Assembly: GCF_000025605.1 (NCBI RefSeq)
Contig: NC_013894.1
Span: forward strand, 1-64,000
Direction of reading: 5' to 3'
Length of the DNA stretch: 64,000 nucleotides
Source of the DNA: Thermocrinis albus DSM 14484
Lineage (GTDB): Bacteria > Aquificota > Aquificia > Aquificales > Aquificaceae
The translations under genes were made by a program, and so were the position numbers. Shown here one piece after another: positions 7,359-16,422 of this stretch. The first letter of the stretch is position 1; each line of letters opens with the position of its first letter. The notes under the pieces are model-generated. The model was not told where the DNA came from. It saw nothing but the letters and a program-made list of their open reading frames with translations, and did not search any database.

Positions 7359-8357
7359 GTGAGGCTTGTTAAGATAAGGGGGTATAACGCTTTTTGGTTT
7401 GGTGGACTTAAACACTTTACAGAGGAAGAGCATTACCTACCGAGAATCCAACTTCCCAACATAATGAGGACTTTTAGACTTCTCAAAAAAGGAACACCTT
7501 GTTATGGTGTCTTCTTCTGGAAAGAAGAAGAAAAGGACATATTCTTTCCTGTCCCTGCAGATGTGGTAGGAGTAAGAAAGAAAAAACGTTTTGAAAGTGG
7601 AGATCTAAGGATCGCTTACTACAACGGGAGAATACCGGAGATAGATGACAAAGAGAAAGCTTACGAAACCTTGGAGCAGTATTTTATAAGCTCCGAAAAA
7701 CTGAGCATCGGTTGGGCAAAAGGAAAGCAAGATAGTTTAGAGGTGTTTGGAGCAGAAGAATTTTTTGTGGCAGAAGATAAAGTAGGTTTAAAACTTAACA
7801 AAGATAGGATGAGTGGAGAAGAAAAAATGCTTTACTTCCATAAGAGAATGAGGCTTAAGAAAGGCGTAAGTTTGTGTTTTCTTGCAAAAGAACTTGACGA
7901 CTCGGCAAAGAGATTCTTTGGAGGAGAGAGAAACCCTGTGGAGATAGAAGAAAGCACAGATCTACCTCAACATTTTAAAGAACTTTTAAAGGAAAGGAGC
8001 GTAAAGCGAGATAAACAATACAAGTTTTACACATTGACCCATACGTTTGTGGAAGGAGGACTGATGAAGGAAGAGGATGAAAAAATACTCTTGGTTTTTA
8101 GGGACGAGGAAGGGAGAGAGGTAAAATTCCAGCTATTATGGCTTTTCTCCAGAGGATCGGAACTTATCTCTGGTAGAGGGAAACCTGCCCTTGAGATGTT
8201 AAAGCCCGGAGCTGTAATGATTCTAAAGGCTATGGAAGATGCCGAAAGTTTTGGTTCTTTGTGTCAGATTAAAAGCCATCCGGAAGGTTTTAATACATTC
8301 CTTGAGAGAGGATGGAATACAGGAATATTAGTTGAAGATATAAAAGGAGGTAACTAA
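7359..8357 (+). CDS. cmr3: Cmr3, Cas5-like subunit of type III-B complex
   Basis: This 332-residue RAMP protein holds the position and length of Cmr3, between cas10 and cmr4. The N-terminus (RGYNAFWFGGLKHFTEEE) and a late glycine-rich segment (LFSRGSELISGRGKPALEML, about residues 262-281) fit the family. Cmr3 caps the crRNA 5' handle next to Cas10. It starts with GTG, one base after the cmr2 stop, with GAGGAGG upstream. Confidence 0.88.
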   Translation: MRLVKIRGYNAFWFGGLKHFTEEEHYLPRIQLPNIMRTFRLLKKGTPCYGVFFWKEEEKDIFFPVPADVVGVRKKKRFESGDLRIAYYNGRIPEIDDKEKAYETLEQYFISSEKLSIGWAKGKQDSLEVFGAEEFFVAEDKVGLKLNKDRMSGEEKMLYFHKRMRLKKGVSLCFLAKELDDSAKRFFGGERNPVEIEESTDLPQHFKELLKERSVKRDKQYKFYTLTHTFVEGGLMKEEDEKILLVFRDEEGREVKFQLLWLFSRGSELISGRGKPALEMLKPGAVMILKAMEDAESFGSLCQIKSHPEGFNTFLERGWNTGILVEDIKGGN

Positions 8358-8358
8358 G

Positions 8359-9279
8359 ATGAGAAAAGAACTTTACTACCTGAAGGTTCTGACACCCCTC
8401 CATGTAGGCACCGGACAGGGAATGGATCACATTGATCTACCCATTTACAGAGAAGCCCATACAGGATTTCCAGCCATACCCTCTTCCGCCATTAAGGGAA
8501 CTCTCAGAACAGAGGAGATAAAAAAACTCTACATGAAAAAGAAGCAGACCAACAAAGAACTTAAGCTTTCTGAAATAGAGGAACAGCTTGATGGGTTTGA
8601 TCCTGAAGACACAAAAACAGAAGAAGATGATGATATTAAACGGCTTGCGAAAATCTTTGGTAGTAAGAAAGTGGAAGGGGAGGTTGTTTTCACCGATGCA
8701 AGAATACTTCTCTTCCCCGTTAAGTCCCTGAAAGGCATCTATGCTCTGATAACATGCCCCTACGTTCTGGAAAGGTTTGCAGAAGAATCAGGTAAAGAAA
8801 AACCTCATATTGATGATTTATCTGAAAGCTCTTGTATTGTTTTTAAAGACTCACGTAACACGATCAATATAAAGGACAAGAAGGCTGTTGTCCTTGAAGA
8901 GTTTGCCTTTGAAGTTAAACGTGAAGTTGAAGATGATTCCAAAAACACCATTGCGCATCTGTTGCAGGATCCCAATATAGACAAAAAAAGAGTGGTTATA
9001 GTAAGTGACGACGTTTTCACCCACATGGTAAAATCTTTCACAGAGGTTCAAACCCACATAAAGGTAGACATAGAAAAGGGAACGGTAGAAGAGGGGGCTC
9101 TTTGGACAGAAGAGTATGTTCCATCAGAAGCCATCTTTTACTTCTGGATTATAAACTATAGAGATGAAGAGTTTTCAATAGAAAACGGCGAGAACAAAAA
9201 AGTCTTGCAGCTTGGAGGAAACACCAGCACAGGAAAAGGTTTTGTGGAGGTGTGGAATGATGGCAGTCAAAAATCTTGA
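8359..9279 (+). CDS. cmr4: Cmr4, Cas7-like backbone and target RNA cleavage subunit
   Basis: The N-terminus has the Cmr4 pattern TPLHVGTGQGMDHIDLPIYR followed by TGFPAIPSSAIKGTLR. This is the Cas7 RRM core that polymerises along the crRNA and cuts target RNA at 6-nt intervals through a conserved aspartate (the Asp of MDHIDLP, near residue 24-27, is the candidate). The C-terminus has the glycine-rich LGGNTSTGKGFVEV loop. It follows cmr3 by 1 bp and overlaps cmr5 by 23 bp. Confidence 0.94.
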   Translation: MRKELYYLKVLTPLHVGTGQGMDHIDLPIYREAHTGFPAIPSSAIKGTLRTEEIKKLYMKKKQTNKELKLSEIEEQLDGFDPEDTKTEEDDDIKRLAKIFGSKKVEGEVVFTDARILLFPVKSLKGIYALITCPYVLERFAEESGKEKPHIDDLSESSCIVFKDSRNTINIKDKKAVVLEEFAFEVKREVEDDSKNTIAHLLQDPNIDKKRVVIVSDDVFTHMVKSFTEVQTHIKVDIEKGTVEEGALWTEEYVPSEAIFYFWIINYRDEEFSIENGENKKVLQLGGNTSTGKGFVEVWNDGSQKS

Positions 9280-9640
9280 ACAGGAGAGGATGAGGATAGC
9301 TTACGAAAGTGTTATGCGTGTAAAAGGTGAGAACTTTGAGTCCAAATACAGCATCCTTGCCAAAAGGCTCCCGGCGATGATAAGCCACAACGGCCTTTTA
9401 ACGACCCTTGCCTTTTTAAAGTCTAAAGGAAAAGATGAACACAAACGGCTAATAGAAGACATCTGTAAATACTTGAGCCACAGGTTTGGTAATGAAATAA
9501 GATCCTACAAAGAATTAATCAGTATGCTGTTTCAGGCTGATACAACAATGTACCTCTTTTACACCCGTGAAGTTCTTTCCTTTGCGGTATGGCTAAAAAG
9601 AATAGCCGAAGGTGAGCTGAAAAGCGAAAGGGAGGGATAA
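9257..9640 (+). CDS. cmr5: Cmr5, small helical subunit of type III-B complex
   Basis: This small, all-helical protein of 127 residues has the RMRIAYESVMRV start and the KYSILAKRLPAMISHNGLLTTLAFLK segment typical of Cmr5. It forms the inner filament that stabilises target RNA in the Cmr complex. The start is placed at the first of two adjacent ATGs (9257/9260) because GGAGG at 9246-9250 gives normal spacing; the longer in-frame extension upstream overlaps cmr4 further and looks non-native. Confidence 0.88.
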   Translation: MMAVKNLEQERMRIAYESVMRVKGENFESKYSILAKRLPAMISHNGLLTTLAFLKSKGKDEHKRLIEDICKYLSHRFGNEIRSYKELISMLFQADTTMYLFYTREVLSFAVWLKRIAEGELKSEREG

Positions 9641-9641
9641 C

Positions 9642-10496
9642 GTGAAGGTTGAGGACACAGTAAAGTTAATAGCGGATGATAAGACTAAGTTCTCCAACAT
9701 CGCCCTTGCTTTTTACAAATTGAATATCTTCAAATTGGATATCTTCAAATATCTTGAAAAGGATATAAGTGAGATACGAAAGAAGGAATATTTAAAACTA
9801 TTTAAAGACAGCCTCAATTGGGATGAAATAACTTTCATACAAGAAAAGATAACAGACTTATATAAGAGCATCGAAAAAACACACTATGTAAAGTATATAA
9901 AAGCCTATGTAGGCTACCGTTTTGTGTCAGGTATGGGATACCCCTCTCCCATAGAGAACGGTTTTCTGCTACATCACACCTATGGTATTCCTTATATTTC
10001 AGGAGAATCCGTGAAAGGACTAGTAAGATACATGTATATTTACAAAAACTTTACTGAAGAAAATTTCTCTAAAGAACGCCTAAAAGGTCTGGAAGAAGGA
10101 AAGTATCAAGAAAGCGAACTTAATGAAAAAGAGAAAATCTTTGTCAAGCTTTTTGGTACACAAAAAGAAGAAGGTAAGATTGTTTTCTTTGATGCTTACC
10201 CTGAATCCCTCACAGAAAGAAACCTATCTATAGATGTTATGAATAATCACTACGGTGAGTATTATGAGACAAAAGGGGAAAAAGAGCCTGGCGATTGGTA
10301 TAATCCTAACCCTGTATTCTTCCTGACATTGGAGAAAGTTACCTTCATTTTCAGAATAGGTATTGAGAAAGATGTTGAAGAAGCCGAAAAATTACTTGAT
10401 CAGACTTTGGAGCTTCTTAAAGAAGGTCTTGAACTATTTGGACTAGGAGCAAAAAGGAGGAAAGGCTATGGGTGGTTCAGAGTCCAAGAAGCATAA
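9642..10496 (+). CDS. cmr6: Cmr6, Cas7-like subunit of type III-B complex
   Basis: This 284-residue RAMP protein ends with the G-rich loop FGLGAKRRKGYGWFRV and contains GIPYISGESVKGLVR, both Cmr6-like features. It occupies the crRNA 3' side next to Cmr1. It starts with GTG after GGGAGGG. The 29-bp overlap with csx1 indicates coupled translation. Confidence 0.9.
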   Translation: MKVEDTVKLIADDKTKFSNIALAFYKLNIFKLDIFKYLEKDISEIRKKEYLKLFKDSLNWDEITFIQEKITDLYKSIEKTHYVKYIKAYVGYRFVSGMGYPSPIENGFLLHHTYGIPYISGESVKGLVRYMYIYKNFTEENFSKERLKGLEEGKYQESELNEKEKIFVKLFGTQKEEGKIVFFDAYPESLTERNLSIDVMNNHYGEYYETKGEKEPGDWYNPNPVFFLTLEKVTFIFRIGIEKDVEEAEKLLDQTLELLKEGLELFGLGAKRRKGYGWFRVQEA

Positions 10497-11190
10497 GGTT
10501 ATTATAGCACCTTGGGGAGATTGTAAAAGTTGGAAATCCGTCGAATATAAATACAAGAGTGACGAAATAAAGGCAAATACAACTCTTAAGGTTCTTTGTC
10601 ATGACCTTAAACCCGATGGTGTGTTGGTACTTGTCCCTGACACACTTTTTGGCAGTAACAAGCTTTTTGGTAATGGTAGTGCTAAAGATAAAGTAGGCAG
10701 GTACGAGGATCTTATTAACAGGGTCAGGGAGAAGGTATATGTTGTTACCGAAAAGAAGGTTGAAAGAAGATTGCACTTTACAGATACCATGGAGATACTA
10801 TTGAAAGGTTGGTTTGTTTCCGAGCTGTTGGATCTATATCAACCAAATATAGATATGGAAGAAGGAATAAACCTTAGTGAGTTGAAGAAATTTACTGAGC
10901 GTATATACAAAGATAGATGGACCGCTGCTAGAATTAATAGGGATCTGGGAGAATTAGAAGAAAGTCTCAAAAAATTAGAAGCAGATAAAGAATGGAAACT
11001 ATACGCAGAAGTTATTGGGAAGGATGAAAATGAAAAAGAACCTCAAGTTGACCCCAGAAACCTAGTAGCTCATTCTGGACTTCTCTACCATACTACTGAG
11101 ATAAAACGTGATGGTGACGAGCTTTATGCGAGACTAAGGGAAGGGCTGAAGGATGAGATCAAAAAACAGCTACCCTGTCAGGATATTTGA
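10468..11190 (+). CDS. csx1: Csx1-like CARF-HEPN ribonuclease
   Basis: The N-terminal half matches the Csx1 CARF sensor: KVIIAPWGDCKSWKSVEYKY, then GVLVLVPDTLFG near residue 53-64. The C-terminal part has a compact HEPN domain with the catalytic RxxxxH motif RNLVAH (R197, H202). Csx1 proteins bind cyclic tetra-adenylate and then degrade RNA non-specifically. At 240 residues it is short compared with Csx1 proteins of 400 or more, so the HEPN part is minimal. It is the second predicted cA4 effector of the locus, so a single alarm would trigger both RNA decay and CalpL proteolysis. Confidence 0.85.
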   Translation: MGGSESKKHKVIIAPWGDCKSWKSVEYKYKSDEIKANTTLKVLCHDLKPDGVLVLVPDTLFGSNKLFGNGSAKDKVGRYEDLINRVREKVYVVTEKKVERRLHFTDTMEILLKGWFVSELLDLYQPNIDMEEGINLSELKKFTERIYKDRWTAARINRDLGELEESLKKLEADKEWKLYAEVIGKDENEKEPQVDPRNLVAHSGLLYHTTEIKRDGDELYARLREGLKDEIKKQLPCQDI

Positions 11191-11226
11191 TTTTGGTAAG
11201 TTTATAGTAAACAAGGAGGTGAAAAG

Positions 11227-12216
11227 ATGGGCGGAATAACGCTAACTATCATCACCCACAAGGCAAGCAGCCTAAACTACGGAGAGACAGTGGGGAACGT
11301 CTCCATTTTAAAGAAAGTAACCCTAGGAGATGGTACACAGAAGACCTTTGTTTCCGATAAGGCTCTTAAGTATGATATGAGAAGGAAGGGAAAGGAAGAG
11401 AAGGGTTGGAAACTGCTTGATGAACTGTTAAAGGAGTATATAGAAAAAAGTCAAAAAGATGGAAAACTGGACGTAGACGAGTTTGGAAGAAATCTTGTAG
11501 AGAATTACGAGGAGTTTGATCTTTTTGGGGGACTTTTCACAAATCTAAAAGACAAGAAAAACAAGGAAGTATCACTAAGCTACGGAGATAGTGTAAAGAG
11601 AGTATGTGCTGTAAAAGTTACTTACGCCTTTTCTGTCTCAGATTTTAAAGGGGACATGAATTTTCTCAATAACATAGACGCTTATAACAGGTATATAAAG
11701 CACATTGAGGGAAAAAAAGCACAAGCTATAGCCCAAACGGAAGAACATACATCCCACTACGTATATACCATAACTATAGACCTTGACAGGGTAGGCGTTT
11801 GGGAAAAGGAAGATGGAACTCGTGAGCCTATCCTGGATCCACAAAAAAGAGCAAAGAGAGTGAAGGATCTCCTGGACATAGTGATGACCTTAAACAGACA
11901 GATAAAGGGAAGATGGGAGAATCTTTCACCCGTGTTTGTAGTGGGAGGCCTCTTCGGTACTAAGCATCCCTTCTTTATGAACGCTGTTGATGCTTCCGAA
12001 ATGAACGGAAGGCTCTTTCTCCAAATAGATAGACTGAGAGATGCCATTGACATGGTCCCCGAAAACGAAAGAAGTAAGGTTAAGATAGGAATGCTCTCCG
12101 GGATTTTTATCAACGAAGAGGATATAAAGAGTAAGTTACAAGCCAAGTCTATCGGTGAACTTTTTAGGGAACTTAAGCAGGAGGTGGACAACTACTATGG
12201 AGTTTCTGAAGGTTGA
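11227..12216 (+). CDS. cas7: Cas7 (Cst2/DevR family), type I-B Cascade backbone
   Basis: This 329-residue protein fits the Cas7 DevR/Cst2 family: N-terminal ITLTIITHKASSLNYGETVGN, central VVGGLFGTKHPFFMNAVDA, and a conserved helical end. Six or so copies would coat the crRNA in the type I-B complex. It follows a 36-bp gap after csx1, the largest inside the operon, with GGAGGTG before the ATG. The type I-B genes could therefore have some separate transcription, although no strong promoter is seen. Confidence 0.88.
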   Translation: MGGITLTIITHKASSLNYGETVGNVSILKKVTLGDGTQKTFVSDKALKYDMRRKGKEEKGWKLLDELLKEYIEKSQKDGKLDVDEFGRNLVENYEEFDLFGGLFTNLKDKKNKEVSLSYGDSVKRVCAVKVTYAFSVSDFKGDMNFLNNIDAYNRYIKHIEGKKAQAIAQTEEHTSHYVYTITIDLDRVGVWEKEDGTREPILDPQKRAKRVKDLLDIVMTLNRQIKGRWENLSPVFVVGGLFGTKHPFFMNAVDASEMNGRLFLQIDRLRDAIDMVPENERSKVKIGMLSGIFINEEDIKSKLQAKSIGELFRELKQEVDNYYGVSEG

Positions 12217-12853
12217 GCTCTTAAGCCCCTGTGTTACTTTCAAAACTCCCCTCTCTCTGAAAGGCATAGAAACATACCCTTTACCGCCTCCATCCACGGT
12301 GATAGGACTTCTTTACACGGCTTCAGGTAGAAAGTGGAACGGAGAGAGGTTTTCTTTGTCTATACAGGGAGACTACGAAGCCATCTTCAGGGATTACATA
12401 AGACTGAGAAAATACAATAAAGATGAAAAAAAGCTTGAAGTTTTACCTACTGAGATTCCAAAACTTTACAACTTTAAGTGTGTTGTTCATATAGGTGCGG
12501 AAAGGCAACTCATTGAGGAGTTTTTAAAGGCGTTAAAATCGCCTTCAATATATCTTTACTTGGGAGGTGGAGAGTATCCTGTTCTCGTGAGAGATGTGAA
12601 GATAGTCAATGCTTGGGAGTATTCTGGTGAAAGGGAACTTAAGATGAACGCTTTTGTGTCAGAAGCAGCAAAGGACTTATTCTACAGGTCTAACTTCATA
12701 CAGTTTAGGGTGTCCACCTTCTGCAGAAAGGAGAAAGGAGAAAGAGTATGTGACTGGTTAAGCGTATACTACGTCCAGAAAGGTGAAAGTGTTGAAGGAA
12801 ATATTCTCGTAGATGAAGAGGGGGATATAGTATGGTTGTTAGGTTCTATGTAA
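12197..12853 (+). CDS. cas5: Cas5 (Cas5t), type I-B Cascade subunit
   Basis: The 218-residue protein begins MEFLKVELLSPCVTFKTPLS and contains YPLPPPSTVIGLLYTASG, the classic Cas5 N-terminal RAMP motif, followed by the GGGEYPVLVRDVKIV loop. Cas5 binds the crRNA 5' handle in Cascade. I placed the start at the ATG at 12197 (GGAGGTGG upstream, 20-bp overlap with cas7) because the longer frame adds residues unlike the family. Confidence 0.87.
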   Translation: MEFLKVELLSPCVTFKTPLSLKGIETYPLPPPSTVIGLLYTASGRKWNGERFSLSIQGDYEAIFRDYIRLRKYNKDEKKLEVLPTEIPKLYNFKCVVHIGAERQLIEEFLKALKSPSIYLYLGGGEYPVLVRDVKIVNAWEYSGERELKMNAFVSEAAKDLFYRSNFIQFRVSTFCRKEKGERVCDWLSVYYVQKGESVEGNILVDEEGDIVWLLGSM

Positions 12854-14313
12854 GAGACTGGGTTAGCGCTTCTGCCGCAGTTGGTCTTTTAAAAGCTTTA
12901 GAAAAGTTAGGTCAAGAGCCGAAGGAGTTTATAGATGGTAACTCCCTTATCTTTGAAGAGAAAGACATTATAGAGATTTTCCCTTCTGCTTTTACAAAAA
13001 AACTTATAGATGTTTCAAGTCAGAAGAACCCTAAAAAAGACTCCTTTGTAGATCGTGCCTATTCTGTACTTTCTTTTCTTCAAAAAAATTTTTACTCTAA
13101 CAGTCCATTGAGCAATCCATCTTCTGTTCCAAAGAGACTTGAGGAGAAGAGTAAGGAGTTGGAAGATCTGTACAGGTCAGACCCAGATAAGGCGGTTTTT
13201 GAGCTCGTCAAGCGCTTTGTTGGTGATACGTTTAAAAAGATTCTGGAGAGAGAGACGTCGGACCACACTTGCTTCTTCTGCGGAGAAAGAAAAGCCAGCA
13301 TTCATAACGGTGAGCCCAAAACCTTTGAAGCAACTAACTTTACGCCTCTTTCTGCAAGTCCCAATACGGTGGAAAACTTATTTTATAACGGTAAAAACAA
13401 CCTTTATCTTTGTTCTGTATGCGAGATAGTCTTTTATTTCGCAGGCTTCGGTTTTACTAAAGTGGATAAAATGGATAATAGGTATATTTTCGCTTATGTC
13501 TCCGATATTAAAGAAACTTTAAGACTTAACAATACTTTAGAATACTATAAAGGCTTCAATAAGGAGTTTGTAACGTCCTTTTTGAAAGATTTGGAGCATC
13601 ATAAATCAAGATGGATCCTTGAAAATATATATATTGTTGAAGTCGAAAAAGTATCTAAAGTACAATCAAATATCTACTCCTTTTCTATACCACCGAGGGT
13701 AGCAAAGGCTATGAAGGAATACCTCCCTAAATATCCTAAAACTCTCGAACCTGTTTTCAATGAATTTCTGAAATATATTTATTTTGGAAGAAGTCTTTAC
13801 CAGCTTCTTTTTGAGATTCTCTATGGATATTTTCACGAAGAAGAACTGCCAGATTCTAAAGATTCTAAAAAAATAACAGATGCTTTAAGATTAGGTATGA
13901 GGCTAGCAAAAGGAAATAAAGGTTTGTATCCTTCTCTTCTTTTCCTATCAAAATTTCAGGAGGTGGTAGAGATGAAAGACAAGAGCTTTGTAGAAAAGCA
14001 AGTAGGATGGGCGTATAGGGAAGGTCTCCAGTTGAAAAATGCCCTCCTTAAAGAGTTAGGTGATAAGGCACTGGACAGAATAAGATCCATATCTTACAGT
14101 ATTCTTGAGGCTATAAGAAGGAGGGATATAGATGCTTTTCAACAGAATCTAATAAGAGCCTACCTTAGTGTGGAGAGGGAAATACCGAGAGTTTTCGTTG
14201 ATGCTCTTAAGGATGAAAGCTTTAGCCGGATAGCTTACGCCTTTCTTATAGGATTAAACGGCACAGAGAGGAGAGAAGAAGATGGAGGAGAAGCTGAGGA
14301 AACTATGGGCTAA
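12832..14313 (+). CDS. cas8: Cas8 (Cst1/Cas8a1-like) large subunit of type I-B Cascade
   Basis: This 493-residue protein is assigned by its place between cas5 and cas3, its size, and a zinc-finger insert: CFFCGE (C147, C150) with CSVC (C194, C197). That insert is typical of the Cst1-type large subunits, which recognise the PAM on foreign DNA and recruit Cas3. Sequence conservation in this family is low, so the exact subtype is less certain than the role. It overlaps cas5 by 22 bp and cas3 by 32 bp. Confidence 0.8.
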   Translation: MVVRFYVRDWVSASAAVGLLKALEKLGQEPKEFIDGNSLIFEEKDIIEIFPSAFTKKLIDVSSQKNPKKDSFVDRAYSVLSFLQKNFYSNSPLSNPSSVPKRLEEKSKELEDLYRSDPDKAVFELVKRFVGDTFKKILERETSDHTCFFCGERKASIHNGEPKTFEATNFTPLSASPNTVENLFYNGKNNLYLCSVCEIVFYFAGFGFTKVDKMDNRYIFAYVSDIKETLRLNNTLEYYKGFNKEFVTSFLKDLEHHKSRWILENIYIVEVEKVSKVQSNIYSFSIPPRVAKAMKEYLPKYPKTLEPVFNEFLKYIYFGRSLYQLLFEILYGYFHEEELPDSKDSKKITDALRLGMRLAKGNKGLYPSLLFLSKFQEVVEMKDKSFVEKQVGWAYREGLQLKNALLKELGDKALDRIRSISYSILEAIRRRDIDAFQQNLIRAYLSVEREIPRVFVDALKDESFSRIAYAFLIGLNGTERREEDGGEAEETMG

Positions 14314-15988
14314 GTCAGACGGCACAACGATAAGGGAACACACCGACAAACTTCTTGAAAATCTTAAAAAACTCAAAGAAGAATATGGAGACATCATAGA
14401 GGAGAGAATACCCGATAGTATGAGAGGTATTTTTTGGCAAACTCTTGAACTAGCTTGTGAGTATCATGACTATGGAAAGGTGCACTATCACTTTCAGAGG
14501 AAGTTGGGAAACAAAAATGTAAAACCTCCTAAAGGTAACCTACCTGAGGTGAGACATAACCTTCTTTCCCCGGCCTTTTTGCCAGAAGACAAAAATCCTG
14601 TTGTGAGAAAACTGGCCGCTCTTGCTATAATTCATCATCATAAGCATGACGCAGGAAAAGAAGAAGTAGAAAAAGTTCGTGAGGTTCTTGAAAAAGAGTT
14701 TGGAAAAGAGCTGAACTATAAAAACCTGATAAAGTATAGGGAAGATGAAATTCTTAAAAAGTTAGCTAAAGACAAAAATTTGGAGGAGGAAAGTGTTAGA
14801 AAGTTTTACATAATGTTAAAGGGTTGCCTTCTTAGAATAGATCATGCCAGCAGTAATAGGTATTCTCCTTATGTTGAAACTTACAGGAAGAAGGAGCCTG
14901 AAGGAAAAGTTAGAGAGTTTTTGCAAGGTAAAGGTTCAGATTTTAACGATCTTCAGAGGTTTGTCCTAGAAAACAGAGAGGACAATCTGCTTGTGTGTGC
15001 TTCTACCGGGTATGGAAAGACAGAAGCCGGTTTTATTTTTCTGAAGGATAAAGGTTTCTTTACGTTACCCGTCAGAGTTTCTGCCAACGCCATTTACGAA
15101 AGGGCAAAGGGAGTTTTCGGGGAAGAACTGGTGGGGCTTCTTCACAGCAGTTCTCTATTGGAGATGGCACTAAGTGAGGATGAAGCTAACATATACTGGG
15201 AAAACATCGTACTTGATCACCATCTTACTAGCAACTTTGCCAAGCCTATAATAGTATCCACTCCGGATCAAATAGTTCCCTTTGTTTTTAAATATCCCGG
15301 TTACGAAAAAATAGCGTCTCTTTTAGCTTATTCTCGTGTAGTTTTTGATGAACCTCAACTGTTTGAACCACACACCATGGGTTTTCTGGTAAAAGGTATC
15401 GAAAAGATAACTCATCTGGGTGGTAAGGTTATGGTTATGTCAGCTACTCTTCCTCCCTTTGTGGAAGAGGATCTAAGCTTTCTAGATTTTAAAAGGGGAA
15501 AGTTTCTCACAGAGAAAGTCAGGCATAACCTAAAAGTTGTCCGTCGATCAATAAAGGACTTTACCGAGGATATAAGAAGATTAGCGGAGGAAGGAAAGGT
15601 TCTCGTAGTAGTGAACACTGTTAAGAGAGCTATAGAACTTAAGGAAATTCTCCCTGAGGCTCAACTTCTTCACTCCCAGTTTATACTTAAGGACAGAAAA
15701 GAGAAAGAAAAACAGATAAAAGACTTCTTCGATAATGCAGACAGAGGTGTGTGGATAACTACTCAGTTGGCAGAAGTCTCCTTGGACCTTGATGCTGACT
15801 TTTTGGTAACGGAGCTTTCTACTGTGGATTCTCTCCTTCAGAGGATGGGGAGAGTGAACCGAAGGGGCGAAAAACCTGTGGACAATCCTAATGTTTTTAT
15901 CCTTACCGAAGAGTGTTCGGGAATAGGTAGCGTTTACAGGGAGGCTATACACGAGGAAACGAAAAAATTTTTAGAGATGGACCAATAA
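14282..15988 (+). CDS. cas3: Cas3 helicase-nuclease, main reading frame (ends prematurely)
   Basis: This 568-residue frame holds an N-terminal HD nuclease (YHDYGKVHYHF near 61-71; IIHHHKHDAG further on) and a DExD/H helicase. The helicase motifs are STGYGKT (241-247), DEPQ (356-359), the SATLPP motif III, and QRMGRVNRRGE motif VI. Cas3 is recruited by Cascade to nick and unwind target DNA. All core motifs precede the stop at 15986. The C-terminal tail normally following TKKFL is encoded in the -1 frame (see next entry), so the product is either truncated or completed by frameshifting. Confidence 0.9.
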   Translation: MEEKLRKLWAKSDGTTIREHTDKLLENLKKLKEEYGDIIEERIPDSMRGIFWQTLELACEYHDYGKVHYHFQRKLGNKNVKPPKGNLPEVRHNLLSPAFLPEDKNPVVRKLAALAIIHHHKHDAGKEEVEKVREVLEKEFGKELNYKNLIKYREDEILKKLAKDKNLEEESVRKFYIMLKGCLLRIDHASSNRYSPYVETYRKKEPEGKVREFLQGKGSDFNDLQRFVLENREDNLLVCASTGYGKTEAGFIFLKDKGFFTLPVRVSANAIYERAKGVFGEELVGLLHSSSLLEMALSEDEANIYWENIVLDHHLTSNFAKPIIVSTPDQIVPFVFKYPGYEKIASLLAYSRVVFDEPQLFEPHTMGFLVKGIEKITHLGGKVMVMSATLPPFVEEDLSFLDFKRGKFLTEKVRHNLKVVRRSIKDFTEDIRRLAEEGKVLVVVNTVKRAIELKEILPEAQLLHSQFILKDRKEKEKQIKDFFDNADRGVWITTQLAEVSLDLDADFLVTELSTVDSLLQRMGRVNRRGEKPVDNPNVFILTEECSGIGSVYREAIHEETKKFLEMDQ

Positions 15989-16398
15989 CTGAGGAGGAAA
16001 AACTGGGACTCTTAGAGGAGGTGTATAAAAAAATAGAGCAGGTAGATCAGGGCTACAAAGAGGATTACGAAAAGGCAAAGAGATTTATAGAAAACTTATG
16101 GGAAACTGACGAGTTTAAGTTGGAAAAAGAAAAAGCTCAGCAGCTTTTTAGAGATATATACACAAAGACAATTATTCCTGAAAAGTTCAGAGATGATCTG
16201 GAGAATGGACTTTTAAGAGAGTACATAAACAACAAGGATATTAATGAGAGGGTAAAACTTTTGGCAAAAATTCTTGAGTACACTGTGACAGTTCCTGAAT
16301 ATAAAGTGAAGGGGAAACAACTGGAACCTGTTAAGAAACTGAAAAATGTGTACTGGCTTAAGGCGGATTATTCTCCTGAGACAGGAGTAGAGGAGTAG
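15931..16398 (+). pseudogene. cas3: Cas3 C-terminal tail in the -1 frame
   Basis: After the cas3 stop, the -1 frame (open from 15931) continues with RDGPITEEEKLGLLEEVY and about 125 helical residues to 16398. This is the kind of tail expected after a Cas3 HEETKKFL segment. The crossover lies in 15931-15985 and includes an A6T5 run (15962-15972). A one-base loss, sequencing error, transcriptional slippage or programmed -1 frameshift would all explain it. Independent translation is less likely: the GTG at 16021 directly abuts its AGAGGAGG, which is too close. The fragment itself has no catalytic motifs. Confidence 0.75.
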
Positions 16399-16422
16399 TA
16401 TATCCAACTGAGTTTTCTATTT

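Noticed and set aside
13139-13429. Open frame of 96 codons inside cas8
   Set aside because: It is an out-of-frame shadow covering the zinc-finger region of cas8.
16021-16398. Separate gene downstream of cas3
   Set aside because: Its start codon touches the ribosome site, and its sequence reads naturally as the continuation of Cas3 in the -1 frame.
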